Assembly: GCF_002933775.1 (NCBI RefSeq)
Contig: NZ_BEWV01000215.1
Coordinates: forward strand, 16,157-80,156
Direction: 5' to 3'
Source: Prevotella sp. MGM1
GTDB lineage: Bacteria > Bacteroidota > Bacteroidia > Bacteroidales > Bacteroidaceae
DNA: 64,000 nucleotides
This document shows, one piece after another, positions 8,870 through 18,019 of this stretch (the first letter of the stretch is position 1; each line of letters starts with the position of its first letter). Position numbers and translations under genes: made by a program. The notes beneath the pieces are model-generated. The model saw only the letters and a list, made by a program, of their open reading frames with translations, ran no database searches and was not told the DNA's origin.

Positions 8870-9481
8870 ATGTTAACAAGTACACAGTACAAGAATTTGG
8901 CGCTGCAATCACTTAACAGCAAGTGGGGCAAAGGCGCAATCGTGACATTCATCTACCTTGCCGTTTCTGGCGCATTGTCTTCTTTCGATTTTATCAAGGA
9001 AGGCTTGGGTTCCGTTATCTCTCTTTTGGTCGGATTGCCCCTCGCATACGGTCTCTACTGCTTCTTCCTCGGGATAAGCCGCGACGAACCTGTGACAAAC
9101 GGTAATCTGTTCGACGGTTTCAAAGATTTCAAAAGGATATTCCTCACCACTTTATTGCAGAACATATACACATTGCTGTGGACTTTGCTTCTCATAGTTC
9201 CCGGAATAATAAAGAGCTATTCTTACGCCATGACACCGTATGTGCTCAAAGACAACCCTGAGTTGAGCAACAACGCTGCCATCGAGGAGAGTATGAGAAT
9301 GATGGAAGGTAAGAAAATGAAGCTGTTCCTGCTCGACCTGAGCTTCATCGGATGGGCCATTCTCTCTGTCCTGACACTCTGTATCGGTTTCCTTTTCCTC
9401 ATTCCTTACATATATACGGCACGCGCCCACTTCTATGAGGACGCGAAGAAAGAGATTGCCGAAGTCGGAGCCATTGACTGA
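8870..9481 (+). CDS. DUF975-type integral membrane protein
   Basis: A 203-residue protein with about four to five transmembrane segments. It has the marks of the DUF975 family: a short amphipathic start (LALQSLNSKWGKG), LVGLPLAYGLYCFFLGISR, the VPGIIKSYSYAMTPYVLKDNP motif and AIEESMRMMEGKKMKLF. The function of the family is not known. It lies 20 bases after ilvE and 9 bases before trmB, so it is probably in one operon with them. Confidence 0.8.
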   Translation: MLTSTQYKNLALQSLNSKWGKGAIVTFIYLAVSGALSSFDFIKEGLGSVISLLVGLPLAYGLYCFFLGISRDEPVTNGNLFDGFKDFKRIFLTTLLQNIYTLLWTLLLIVPGIIKSYSYAMTPYVLKDNPELSNNAAIEESMRMMEGKKMKLFLLDLSFIGWAILSVLTLCIGFLFLIPYIYTARAHFYEDAKKEIAEVGAID

Positions 9482-9490
9482 TAAGCGCAG

Positions 9491-10258
9491 ATGAGCAAAG
9501 GAAAATTAGAGAAATTCGCCGACATGGCGAAGTACGAGAACGTGTTCCAATACCCCTATTCGGTAATGGAACACGTTCCTTTTGAGCAGAAAGGCAAGTG
9601 GAGAGACTATTTCGGGAACGATAATCCGATAGTACTGGAACTTGGTTGCGGCAAGGGCGAGTATACCGTGGAACTGGCCAAGCTCTATCCCGACATGAAC
9701 TTCATAGGCGTAGACATAAAGGGAGCGCGCATGTGGACAGGAGCCACGCAGGCTCTCGACGAGCGACTGGCCAACGTGGCTTTCCTGCGCACCAACATCG
9801 AAATCATCGATCGCTTCTTCGGTGAAGGCGAGGTGCAGGAGATATGGCTCACGTTCAGCGACCCGCAGATGAAAAACCCACGCAAGAGACTGTCGAGCAC
9901 ATACTTCCTCGAACGGTACAGACGCTTCCTGAAAGACGGCGGTACGATACATATCAAAACAGACTCGAACTTCCTGTTCACATACACCACATACATGGTG
10001 GAGCACAACGGCCTGCCGGTGCTGTTCCGGACGGAAGACCTCTATCATACCGATGGTATCGACGAGCAGACCAAAAAGATACTCGGCATACGCACATACT
10101 ACGAGTCGATGTGGATAGAACGCGGACTGAACATCAGATACATGAAGTTTGCCCTGCCCGCCGCGGGCGCCCTGACAGAGCCGGACGTGGAGATACCGCT
10201 CGACGAATACCGGAGCTACAAAAGGCCTAAGCGGAGCGGACTGGCCACAAGCAAATAA
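9491..10258 (+). CDS. trmB: tRNA (guanine-N7-)-methyltransferase
   Basis: A 255-residue SAM-dependent enzyme that makes m7G46 in tRNA. The SAM-binding motif [15 protein letters not shown] (near residue 50), [12 protein letters not shown] and the TrmB-specific motif [16 protein letters not shown] (near 118-134) are present. An N-terminal extension of about 40 residues and a basic C-terminal tail (YKRPKRSG) are usual in Bacteroidota members. It follows the DUF975 gene by 9 bases. Confidence 0.95.
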   Translation: MSKGKLEKFADMAKYENVFQYPYSVMEHVPFEQKGKWRDYFGNDNPIVLELGCGKGEYTVELAKLYPDMNFIGVDIKGARMWTGATQALDERLANVAFLRTNIEIIDRFFGEGEVQEIWLTFSDPQMKNPRKRLSSTYFLERYRRFLKDGGTIHIKTDSNFLFTYTTYMVEHNGLPVLFRTEDLYHTDGIDEQTKKILGIRTYYESMWIERGLNIRYMKFALPAAGALTEPDVEIPLDEYRSYKRPKRSGLATSK

Positions 10259-10433
10259 ACCGACGCCGGAAACCGACGCCACCGGGGCGGCACGCCCTGC
10301 CATATAAAGACAATCCGCCCATTGCCGGATACAGGCATACCGATTTGAGGTATATTGAAACGTAAAAAGCCGAAAAGCGGTGAAAGAGCCATAACGGCAC
10401 GGTATTTGCCTGCACACGGTAAACAAATAAACA

Positions 10434-11546
10434 ATGAATGAAATGACACTATATCCCAAACTGATTCTCGACGCACTGGCAACAGTGACCTATCCGGGTA
10501 CCAAGAAGAACCTTGTGGAAAGCGAGATGGTAGCCGACACGCCATCAATCAACGGCATGGCGGTGAAAATAGTACTGCTGTTCCCGCGCGACACGGACCC
10601 GTTTCTAAAATCGACGGTGAAAGCCGCAGAGGCAGCCATACACTACCACGTGGGCAAAGACGTGCAGGTGACAATCGAAACGGAGTTCAAGTCGAAACCA
10701 CGCCCTGAGGTAGGCAAGCTCCTGCCTCAGGTGAAAAACATCATAGCCGTAAGTTCAGGCAAGGGCGGAGTGGGCAAAAGCACCGTAGCCGCCAACCTGG
10801 CAATAGCCCTGGCAAAGCTCGGTTACAAGGTGGGACTGCTCGACGCCGACATCTTCGGCCCGTCAATGCCAAAGATGTTCCACGTAGAGGACGAGCGGCC
10901 TTATGCCACGGAGAAAGACGGCCGCCAGTTGATCGTGCCCATAGAGAAATACGGCGTGAAGCTGCTGAGCATCGGTTTCTTCGTCAATCCCGACACGGCC
11001 ACCCTCTGGCGCGGCGGGATGGCGAGCAACGCGCTTAAACAGCTCATCGGCGATGCCGACTGGGGAGAGCTCGACTACTTCGTCATCGACACCCCGCCGG
11101 GCACGAGCGACATACATCTGACCCTCCTCCAAACGCTCGCCATCACGGGAGCCGTAATCGTCAGCACGCCACAGAGCGTGGCGCTGGCCGATGCCCGCAA
11201 GGGAATAGACATGTACAAGAACGACAAAGTGAACGTGCCAATACTCGGACTGGTGGAGAACATGGCATGGTTCACGCCGGCCGAACTGCCCGAAAACAAG
11301 TACTACATATTCGGAAAGGAAGGCTGCAAAAAGCTCGCCGATGAGATGGGAACGCCCCTGCTTGCCCAGATACCGCTCGTACAGAGCATCTGCGAGAGCG
11401 GCGACGACGGCGAACCGGCAGCCACCAAACCCGACACCGCCACGGGGCAGGCGTTTCTCGGCTTTGCCCAAGCCGTGGTCACGGTGACCAACAGGCGAAA
11501 CAAAGAGCAAGACCCGACACGAATAGTGAAGGTCAGCAGACAATGA
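10434..11546 (+). CDS. Mrp/NBP35-family P-loop ATPase (iron-sulfur carrier)
   Basis: A 370-residue protein with an N-terminal DUF59/MIP18-like domain (residues 1-95) and a Mrp ATPase domain. The deviant Walker A, SSGKGGVGKSTVAANLA, lies near residue 107, followed by LLDADIFGPSMP and VIDTPPGTSD. Such proteins carry or load Fe-S clusters onto apoproteins. The usual CxxC cluster-binding pair of the ApbC type is absent: the region reads ENMAWFTPAELPENKYYIFG and has single cysteines only. This gives a question mark over the cluster-binding mode. A strong terminator follows at 11597-11637. Confidence 0.93.
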   Translation: MNEMTLYPKLILDALATVTYPGTKKNLVESEMVADTPSINGMAVKIVLLFPRDTDPFLKSTVKAAEAAIHYHVGKDVQVTIETEFKSKPRPEVGKLLPQVKNIIAVSSGKGGVGKSTVAANLAIALAKLGYKVGLLDADIFGPSMPKMFHVEDERPYATEKDGRQLIVPIEKYGVKLLSIGFFVNPDTATLWRGGMASNALKQLIGDADWGELDYFVIDTPPGTSDIHLTLLQTLAITGAVIVSTPQSVALADARKGIDMYKNDKVNVPILGLVENMAWFTPAELPENKYYIFGKEGCKKLADEMGTPLLAQIPLVQSICESGDDGEPAATKPDTATGQAFLGFAQAVVTVTNRRNKEQDPTRIVKVSRQ

Positions 11547-11596
11547 CAAACGGCCGTGGCCGGTCTTCCGGCAGTCGGCAAAAAAATGAACATCCA

Positions 11597-11637
11597 CAAC
11601 AAAAAATCCGCAGTGTCATCTGCGGATTTTTTTGTTG
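11597..11637 (+). terminator. Rho-independent terminator after the Mrp gene
   Basis: CAACAAAAAATCCGCAG pairs with CTGCGGATTTTTTTGTTG around a TGTCAT loop. The stem is about 17 bp with one bulge and a T-run, 50 bases after the stop codon. The A-tract on the left arm would also allow termination on the other strand. Confidence 0.88.
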
Positions 11638-12213
11638 TCGTGCCATCACGCATTCCCTATATGCCACTCATGTCCCGGACACATATCCATACATCGACAT
11701 CGGAAACACGGCAAAAGATGATTTCCGTATAAAAAAAATCATAAAAAAACGCTCTCTTTTTTTCTTGAAATAGAATTTCAAAACGCTACACACACATATA
11801 CACAACACGATAGCGGGAGTGCCGCATACCGCCTAAAGACCGTTTCTTTTGCAACGGGACGCTCCTTGGAACGCGTTCAGCAATTGATTGCACTGCGTTT
11901 AGCCGCCCGTTGCAACCCAACGGGCGGCTAAACGCAAGGCAATAAGATACCCGTTGCATAAAAAATATCGGACAGACGCAACATGACTGGCGTAAAATCC
12001 AGGTCTTACATACGTATCGCCCTGACTGACAACCGTTTGTGTAAAACAGCGAAATACGGCGATATTTTCGGGCACGTGAGTCATATTTCAGAAAGACAAG
12101 AATATAAACAGCATATTGTAAACATTATTCACAATCAAGGAACAACTGTTTTATTTAAGTTTAAAAAACTTTAATTTCTCTCTCCACAAAAGCGTTATAG
12201 AATAATTTATAAG
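11638..12213. other. Intergenic region holding a palindromic element
   Basis: No credible gene in about 575 bases. It holds the palindrome at 11894-11936 and, before it, related words (GCAACGGGACGCT at 11851-11863) that recur inside the palindrome at 63879-63947. The rest is AT-rich DNA leading to the wbp promoter. Confidence 0.6.
11894..11936. repeat. Palindromic intergenic element, copy 1
   Basis: GCGTTTAGCCGCCCGTTG (11895-11912) and CAACGGGCGGCTAAACGC (11918-11935) are exact complements, extended by one T/A pair, with a 5-base loop. It shares GCGTTTAG and CCGTTGCA words with the palindromes at 29275-29321 and 63879-63947. Confidence 0.85.
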
Positions 12214-12221
12214 TAACTTTG
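12214..12221 (+). promoter_or_regulatory. -7 promoter element of the wbp operon
   Basis: TAACTTTG fits TAnnTTTG and lies 44 bases before the ATG of the first gene (12266). No clear -33 element. Confidence 0.55.
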
Positions 12222-12265
12222 CAATTTGATAAAACCAAATCTTCATAATCTAAAAACATACAGAC

Positions 12266-13213
12266 ATGGGCATACCCATCTCTAAAAAATTTGCCATCAC
12301 CGGAGTAGCTGGATACATAGCTCCGAGACATCTGAAAGCAATGAAAGCATTGGATGCGGAACTGACCGTCGCCCATGATCTTTTCGACAGCGTGGGAATA
12401 ATGGACAGCTACTTCCCGAACGCATATTTCACTACCGACGCCGATGATTTCAAAAGACATATCGCCACCGGAAATACAGATTTTCTCACGGTGTGCACCC
12501 CTAACCACCTTCATTGCAGCCATGTGATAGGCGGACTGCAAACGGGCAACGACGTGATATGCGAGAAACCGCTCGCCACCACGCCCGAAGAACTGCAAAT
12601 GATGGACGACTGCCGGAAGGCATGCGGACACCAGGTATGGACGATATTGCAGCTAAGGCATCACCCCGAAATAATAAGGCTGAAACAGGCGGTGGACGGC
12701 GACACACGGAAAGCCACGCACGACATAGACCTGACCTACATAACGCCAAGAGGAAGCTGGTATGCGGCGTCATGGAAAGGCGACCGCACGAAAAGCGGCG
12801 GACTGGTGGCGAATATCGGCATACACTTCATCGACATGCTCAACTGGATATTCGGCGAAACGGAACAGGTGGTGATGCACCACTATTCGGCAGACAGCGC
12901 TGCCGGAATGCTATACATGAAAAAAGCGCGAGTAAGGTTTTTCCTGAGCATCAACCCGGCGCACAGGCCGGTGCCGGCAGACAACATTATGACGCCATAC
13001 AGGAGCATATCCATAGACGGGGCGGAGATCGACTTCACAAACGGGTTTACCGATCTGCACACCGCCAGCTACGAACATATATTGAAAGGCGAGGGCTTCA
13101 CTATAGAAGACACGGCCATGGCCGTAAAGACACTGCAAGCCATAAACGGAGCCGAGCCGAAAGGGTTCGCAGGCGACTATCATCAGGTGGCGAAAACAAA
13201 AATAACGGAGTGA
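12266..13213 (+). CDS. wbpB: UDP-GlcNAc-uronate 3-dehydrogenase, WbpB/WlbA type
   Basis: A 315-residue Gfo/Idh/MocA-type NAD(H)-dependent oxidoreductase. The N-terminal Rossmann segment ITGVAGYIAPRHLKAM, the CEKPLATTPEE motif (near residue 94-104), ILQLRHHPEI and the FTDLHTASYE tail match WbpB of Pseudomonas aeruginosa closely in order and length. The enzyme oxidises the C3 hydroxyl of UDP-N-acetyl-glucosaminuronate to a ketone, which the next enzyme (WbpE) aminates. It is the first gene of the operon, with a -7 element just upstream. Confidence 0.93.
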   Translation: MGIPISKKFAITGVAGYIAPRHLKAMKALDAELTVAHDLFDSVGIMDSYFPNAYFTTDADDFKRHIATGNTDFLTVCTPNHLHCSHVIGGLQTGNDVICEKPLATTPEELQMMDDCRKACGHQVWTILQLRHHPEIIRLKQAVDGDTRKATHDIDLTYITPRGSWYAASWKGDRTKSGGLVANIGIHFIDMLNWIFGETEQVVMHHYSADSAAGMLYMKKARVRFFLSINPAHRPVPADNIMTPYRSISIDGAEIDFTNGFTDLHTASYEHILKGEGFTIEDTAMAVKTLQAINGAEPKGFAGDYHQVAKTKITE

Positions 13214-13272
13214 CCGGCCACCTTGCGACAACTGAAAAAAGTTTTTATAAATCATACGCCTCAATCGGTTTC

Positions 13273-14760
13273 ATGCACAACACGGACATTAAAATGGCAG
13301 ACCTGTACTGCCAGTACACTGATACGGCCGGAAGTATAGACAAAGCCATAAAAGAGGTTATTGCCAACTCGGACTTTATCAAGGGCGAAGCCGTAGGGGA
13401 ACTCGAAAGCAGGCTTGCCGGACTTCTGGACACAAAACACTGCATCACGTGCGGCAACGGCACCGACGCGCTATTCATCTCGATGATGGCGACCGGCATC
13501 GGACAAGGCGACGAGGTGATAGTGCCGGCATTCTCGTTCGGTGCCGTGGCGGAAGCCGTGGCCCTGCTCGGCGGCACACCCGTATTCGCCGACGTGGAGG
13601 CTGACACGTTCAACATGTCTGCCGACAGTGCCGAACGCATGATAACACCACGCACGAAAGCCATCGTACCGGTACACTTGTTCGGACAGCCGTGCGACAT
13701 GGCGGCTATTAACGACATGGCGGCACGACACGGACTGACGGTAATAGAGGACAACGCACAGTCTCTCGGCTCGGAGTGCTTTTTTCCGGACGGCACACGC
13801 AAATACTCCGGCACGGCAGGACACATCGGATGTACGTCTTTCTTCCCGTCGAAACCGCTCGGATGCTTCGGAGACGGCGGAGCCATGTTCACCGACGACG
13901 ACAGGCTGGCCGAACGCATGCGGGCATTGTCCAATCACGGACAGATACGCAAATACAACCATCTGCATGTCGGCGTAAATTCAAGACTGGATACAATACA
14001 GGCGGCCGTATTGCTTGCCAAACTGGGACATATTGGCGAATGGACCGCAAAACGCCGCAAAGCCGCCGAGTACTACACGGCCGGGCTGGCAGGACTCGAC
14101 GGAACCATCATCACGCCGGCCACACCGCCACACGGCACGCACGTATATCATCAGTATACGATAAGGCTTACCGACGGCAACAGCCGGGACGCACTGAAAA
14201 ACAAACTGGCCGAAGCCGGAATACCGTCAATGATATACTATCCGATGCCGCTGACGGAACAACCGGCATACAAGAATATATGCCTGTCGGACAGGGGCGT
14301 GACACAGGCCGCCAAACTGTCGGAAACAGTGCTCTCGCTGCCGATGCACAGCGGACTTAAAAAAGAACATCAAGACACGATAATAGGCGTGATACGCCAA
14401 TTCTGTAGGGGGGGGGGTAAAAATAAGGCAAGTCGGATAAACAGACGACAAGGCCCACGAAAACATATACGGAGACCGTATATTCGCACTACCCGAGATA
14501 CCTATATCAAACTAATAATACAAACATATTATTACAATGACAGGATATTTTATCCACCCGACCTCAATAATAGACGACGGCGCCATGATAGGCGACGGTT
14601 GCAGGATATGGCACTTCTCTCATATAATGGGAGACACGGTGCTCGGCGCATCGTGCAACATAGGGCAAAACGTGATGATTGCCTCAGGAGCACGGCTTGG
14701 CAACAACGTGAAAGTACAGAACAACGTATCCGTATACTCGGGTGTGACGTGCGAGGATGA
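13273..14760 (+). CDS. wbpE: UDP-3-keto-sugar aminotransferase, WbpE type, with out-of-frame 3' end at a poly-G tract
   Basis: A DegT/DnrJ/EryC1-family PLP enzyme that puts an amino group on C3 of the WbpB product. It has CGNGTDALFISMMA, ATGIGQGDEVIVP, the PLP-lysine motif TSFFPSKPLGCFGDGG, NHGQIRKYNHLHVGVNSRLD and SLPMHSGL. The recognisable enzyme ends near 14406 (VIRQFC). Ten G (14408-14417) follow, and the frame then runs 118 more residues of low-credibility sequence, over the start of wbpD, to a stop at 14758-14760. One G more would give a stop immediately (14418 region); one fewer would give a stop near 14450. The start is 13273 or 13294 (MADLY); upstream codons in this frame are shadow of wbpB. 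Confidence 0.85.
   Translation: MHNTDIKMADLYCQYTDTAGSIDKAIKEVIANSDFIKGEAVGELESRLAGLLDTKHCITCGNGTDALFISMMATGIGQGDEVIVPAFSFGAVAEAVALLGGTPVFADVEADTFNMSADSAERMITPRTKAIVPVHLFGQPCDMAAINDMAARHGLTVIEDNAQSLGSECFFPDGTRKYSGTAGHIGCTSFFPSKPLGCFGDGGAMFTDDDRLAERMRALSNHGQIRKYNHLHVGVNSRLDTIQAAVLLAKLGHIGEWTAKRRKAAEYYTAGLAGLDGTIITPATPPHGTHVYHQYTIRLTDGNSRDALKNKLAEAGIPSMIYYPMPLTEQPAYKNICLSDRGVTQAAKLSETVLSLPMHSGLKKEHQDTIIGVIRQFCRGGGKNKASRINRRQGPRKHIRRPYIRTTRDTYIKLIIQTYYYNDRIFYPPDLNNRRRRHDRRRLQDMALLSYNGRHGARRIVQHRAKRDDCLRSTAWQQRESTEQRIRILGCDVRG
14408..14417 (+). repeat. Homopolymer tract of ten G inside the wbpE reading frame
   Basis: Ten consecutive G directly after the last conserved codons of wbpE. Tract length decides whether the protein stops at once (11 G), after about eight further codons (9 G) or reads far into wbpD (10 G as given). 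Slippage or a sequencing/assembly length error are both possible. Confidence 0.9.
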
Positions 14761-15115
14761 CGTGTTTCTCGGTCCGTCGTGCGTGTTCACGAACATCAAA
14801 AACCCAAGAAGCGCCGTTTCAAGACGCGGTAAATACGAAAGGACAATAGTGCGCAAAGGAGCCACGATAGGGGCGAACGCCACTGTCGGCTGCGGAATAG
14901 AGATAGGAAAGTATGCTTTCATCTGCGCAGGTGCCGTGGTGACAAAGTCGGTGCCGGCCTACGCAAGGATGATGGGAGTGCCGGCACGACAGACAGGATG
15001 GATGAGCCGATGCGGCCGCAAACTGGTATTCGACGAGAAAGGAGAGGCCGTTTGCGACGAGTCGGGACTGAAATACGTATTAAAGGAGGGCACAGTGTAT
15101 GAAGTGGAGCAATGA
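14537..15115 (+). CDS. wbpD: UDP-GlcNAc3NA N-acetyltransferase, WbpD type
   Basis: A 192-residue left-handed beta-helix acetyltransferase with repeated hexapeptides (IDDGAMIGDGCRIWHF, VKVQNNVSVYSGV, IGANATVGCGIEIGKYAFICAGAVV) and the tail VPARQTGWMSRCG, closely matching P. aeruginosa WbpD (191 residues). It acetylates the 3-amino group to give UDP-2,3-diacetamido-2,3-dideoxy-glucuronate. It lies between wbpE and wbpA, overlapping the latter by 17 bases. Confidence 0.93.
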   Translation: MTGYFIHPTSIIDDGAMIGDGCRIWHFSHIMGDTVLGASCNIGQNVMIASGARLGNNVKVQNNVSVYSGVTCEDDVFLGPSCVFTNIKNPRSAVSRRGKYERTIVRKGATIGANATVGCGIEIGKYAFICAGAVVTKSVPAYARMMGVPARQTGWMSRCGRKLVFDEKGEAVCDESGLKYVLKEGTVYEVEQ

Positions 15116-16382
15116 CACGGCATTGAGACGGCTTACAAACGGCGAGACGGCAATTGCCGTAATCGGTCTCGGCTACGTGGGACTGCCCGCGGCGATGTGC
15201 TTCGCCGGAAAGTTCAAAGTCATAGGCTACGACATCAATGGCAAAAGAATAAAAACACTGAAAGAAAAACACGGCACGGCAAACGGCAACATACTGTTTA
15301 CCGACAGGGAAGAGGAACTGGATAAAGCATCGTTCCACATAATAACCGTACCCACACCGACAGACAGTGACAACAAGCCCGACCTGGCACCGCTGCTCGA
15401 CGCCACAAAGACGGTGGCACGGCACATAAAGCCGGGAGACTGCGTGGTGTACGAATCGACCGTGCACCCGGGATGTACCGAAGACACGTGCGTACCAATC
15501 ATCGAGAGATATTCGGGACTGGAACAAGGAAAGGATTTCAAGACCGGATACTCACCGGAACGCATAAACCCTAACGACACACGACACCAGTTCAGCAACA
15601 CACCGAAAATAGTATCGGGCAACGATGCCGACGCGCTCGAACTGATATCAAACATTTATTCGTCAGTCATAGACTCACAAGTGCACCGCGCACCGTGCAT
15701 AAAAGTGGCGGAAGCGTCGAAGATGCTCGAAAACGCACAGCGAAACGTGAACATCGCTCTGATGAACGAGATGTCAGTACTGTTCTCGCGGACAGGCATT
15801 GAAATGCGTGACGTACTGGAAGCCGCGGCCACCAAATGGAATTTCGCACGATACACGCCGGGACTTGTGGGCGGACACTGTATCCCGGTAGACCCGCACT
15901 ACCTCCTGGCGTTTGCCGACAAGGCGGGAGTGGAAACACCGGTACTAAGAACATGCTGCGGAGTGAACGACAATATGGCGCGATATGTGGCAGAATCACT
16001 GATCGGCCTCATACGGACAACCGGCAGAAACCCCGAGGAGGCAAGAGCATTGATAATGGGATTTACGTACAAGGAGAATGTCGGCGACATACGAAACACG
16101 CTTACAGCAGAAATTTTCAATATACTGACCAAAGCCGGCATAGCCACCGACATAACGGACCCGCATGCAGATCCGAAAGAAGTATCGGCCATGTACGGCA
16201 TAACGCTTGCCGCTGAGCCGACCGGCAAATATGACATCATAGCAATAACGGTGGCTCATGATGAATACAAAGCGCTCGATGAGGATTATTTTATCGGGTT
16301 GTCGGATGGTAACGCCGTGCTCGCCGATATAAAATGGATATATAAAGACAAGATAAAGTCACTGAGATATTGGAGCCTTTGA
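15099..16382 (+). CDS. wbpA: UDP-N-acetyl-D-glucosamine 6-dehydrogenase, WbpA type
   Basis: A 427-residue UDP-glucose/GDP-mannose dehydrogenase family protein with an N-terminal NAD domain (VIGLGYVGLPAAM), the central AEASKMLENAQRNVNIALMNE region and the catalytic cysteine in LVGGHCIPVDPHY (near residue 265). It oxidises UDP-GlcNAc to the uronate, the first chemical step of the pathway, although its gene is fourth. The ATG at 15099 is supported by a strong purine-rich site (AAAGGAGGG, 15082-15090) eight bases before it. Confidence 0.94.
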   Translation: MKWSNDTALRRLTNGETAIAVIGLGYVGLPAAMCFAGKFKVIGYDINGKRIKTLKEKHGTANGNILFTDREEELDKASFHIITVPTPTDSDNKPDLAPLLDATKTVARHIKPGDCVVYESTVHPGCTEDTCVPIIERYSGLEQGKDFKTGYSPERINPNDTRHQFSNTPKIVSGNDADALELISNIYSSVIDSQVHRAPCIKVAEASKMLENAQRNVNIALMNEMSVLFSRTGIEMRDVLEAAATKWNFARYTPGLVGGHCIPVDPHYLLAFADKAGVETPVLRTCCGVNDNMARYVAESLIGLIRTTGRNPEEARALIMGFTYKENVGDIRNTLTAEIFNILTKAGIATDITDPHADPKEVSAMYGITLAAEPTGKYDIIAITVAHDEYKALDEDYFIGLSDGNAVLADIKWIYKDKIKSLRYWSL

Positions 16383-16396
16383 GATAAACCAGTTGT

Positions 16397-17992
16397 ATGT
16401 TTAAATTCGTCCGTATGCCAGAAACGCAGAGTCTACCACTACGACCGAACCGTGATACAACCGACCGCATGGCAAAAGAAAATACCGGTAACAGCCGCAC
16501 CGTACAGGCCTCGTGGCTCACTCTGGCCGGATTTATGTCGCTGAGCGTAGGTATTATAACGGCAGCCATACTCAGCCGGTTCATGACAAAATCGGAATAC
16601 GGCACATACCGACAGGTCATTTACATATACTCCACACTGCTGATAATATTCTCACTGGGACTGCCGAAGGCATACTCTTATTTCCTCGCACGGATACCGA
16701 GAGACGAGGGCCTTGACATGGTGAAGAAAATAAGCATGCTGTTTATCGGCATGGCAGCCGTCTTTTCCGCCGTATTGCTGTTTGGCGCCGACACTATAGC
16801 CGGCCTGCTGGGCAACCCTCTGCTTGCCGAGAACCTTAGATACTTCGCCGTCACCCCCATACTCCTCATGCCGGTGATGGGTGTGGAGAACGTACTGACG
16901 GTATACAAGATGTCTCGTGTGGTGGCTGTATATGCCACCGTAAGCAGGCTCTTCATGATTATATGCACCGTATTGCCGGTGGTAATGATAAAAGCTGACG
17001 CCACACACGCCGTCATCGGATTTGTAGTCTCGTCGGTGATAACCTGCATTTCGGGATACATTCTGATAAGACTTCCGTTCCGAAATACGGTCCAAAGAAA
17101 GACAAAAACAGGATTAAAGGAAATCATAAGGTTCTCCAAGCCCGTATTTACTACGACCGTTTACGGATTTGTCATCAGTTCGACAAGTCTTTTTTTCGTA
17201 GGAAGATACTTCGGCGCCGAAGAGTTCGCGATGTTCGCCAACGGTTACAAGGAACTTCCGTTCGCAGGAATGATAATCAGCGCAGCCACCGCCGTGCTGC
17301 TTCCCGAATTCTCAAAGATGCAAAAAACAGGAGCCATGAACCGCGAGTTCATATCCCTGTGGAAATCGGTCGTATACAAATCGCTCTCCGTGATATGCCC
17401 GTTGTCGCTCTTCTGCTGCGTATTCGCAAAGGATATAATATGCACCATATACGGAACGGAATACTCAGACGCGTCGGTATTGTTTCAGATCATCACGATG
17501 ATAAACCTCACATACGTCATGCCGTACAACACTATCATGCTCGCACTTGACAGAGGCAAAGAGCTGGCGCGTGCCTATATGCTGGCGGCGGCACTGATAG
17601 TGGGGCTGAATATAATGTCTGTAAGCCTGTCTTTCCACTCCATCGCACTGATAGCCGTGATACACACATCGTGTATCCTTCTATGCAGGGCAATGCTCAT
17701 GGCCGTCATTTCACGGTCGTTGAATACCACTGTCGCCAAACTCGTGCCGTGGAAAAAGAGCATCAGAATACTCACCGCCTCGGCGGCGGCATGTCTCATC
17801 GCCGTATTTACGAGATATCTGCTCGGCAATATGCACGGAATAGCAGGTCTGACGACAGGTTTCTGCATTTTCATCATGACATACTGCTTCATCGCCGGCA
17901 TGGCGAAAATCGACTACAAAGAGATTTTCCGGCCTATAATATCAAGGATCGGAATATACAAAAACAACATATCCGATGCCGGATATGCCTGA
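16397..17992 (+). CDS. Polysaccharide flippase (Wzx/MOP family)
   Basis: A polytopic membrane protein of 531 residues with about 12-14 helices, of the polysaccharide-biosynthesis (RfbX/Wzx) branch of the MOP superfamily. These proteins flip lipid-linked sugar repeat units across the inner membrane. The LSRFMTKSEYGTYRQV segment near the start is typical. The true start may be MAKEN at 16469, because the first 24 codons are polar and unlike the family. It follows wbpA by 14 bases, so it belongs to the glycan operon. Confidence 0.85.
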   Translation: MFKFVRMPETQSLPLRPNRDTTDRMAKENTGNSRTVQASWLTLAGFMSLSVGIITAAILSRFMTKSEYGTYRQVIYIYSTLLIIFSLGLPKAYSYFLARIPRDEGLDMVKKISMLFIGMAAVFSAVLLFGADTIAGLLGNPLLAENLRYFAVTPILLMPVMGVENVLTVYKMSRVVAVYATVSRLFMIICTVLPVVMIKADATHAVIGFVVSSVITCISGYILIRLPFRNTVQRKTKTGLKEIIRFSKPVFTTTVYGFVISSTSLFFVGRYFGAEEFAMFANGYKELPFAGMIISAATAVLLPEFSKMQKTGAMNREFISLWKSVVYKSLSVICPLSLFCCVFAKDIICTIYGTEYSDASVLFQIITMINLTYVMPYNTIMLALDRGKELARAYMLAAALIVGLNIMSVSLSFHSIALIAVIHTSCILLCRAMLMAVISRSLNTTVAKLVPWKKSIRILTASAAACLIAVFTRYLLGNMHGIAGLTTGFCIFIMTYCFIAGMAKIDYKEIFRPIISRIGIYKNNISDAGYA

Positions 17993-18019
17993 AACAGATA
18001 TTAAATAAACGACAATAAC

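Noticed and set aside
12514..13272. N-terminal part of a 748-codon forward frame joined to wbpE
   Set aside because: These codons are an alternative frame of wbpB, rich in Arg and His and without family features. The real aminotransferase starts at 13273 or 13294.
14420..14760. C-terminal 110 or so residues of the wbpE frame as a genuine extra domain
   Set aside because: The sequence is low-quality and Arg-rich, overlaps wbpD in another frame and appears only because of the G-tract length.
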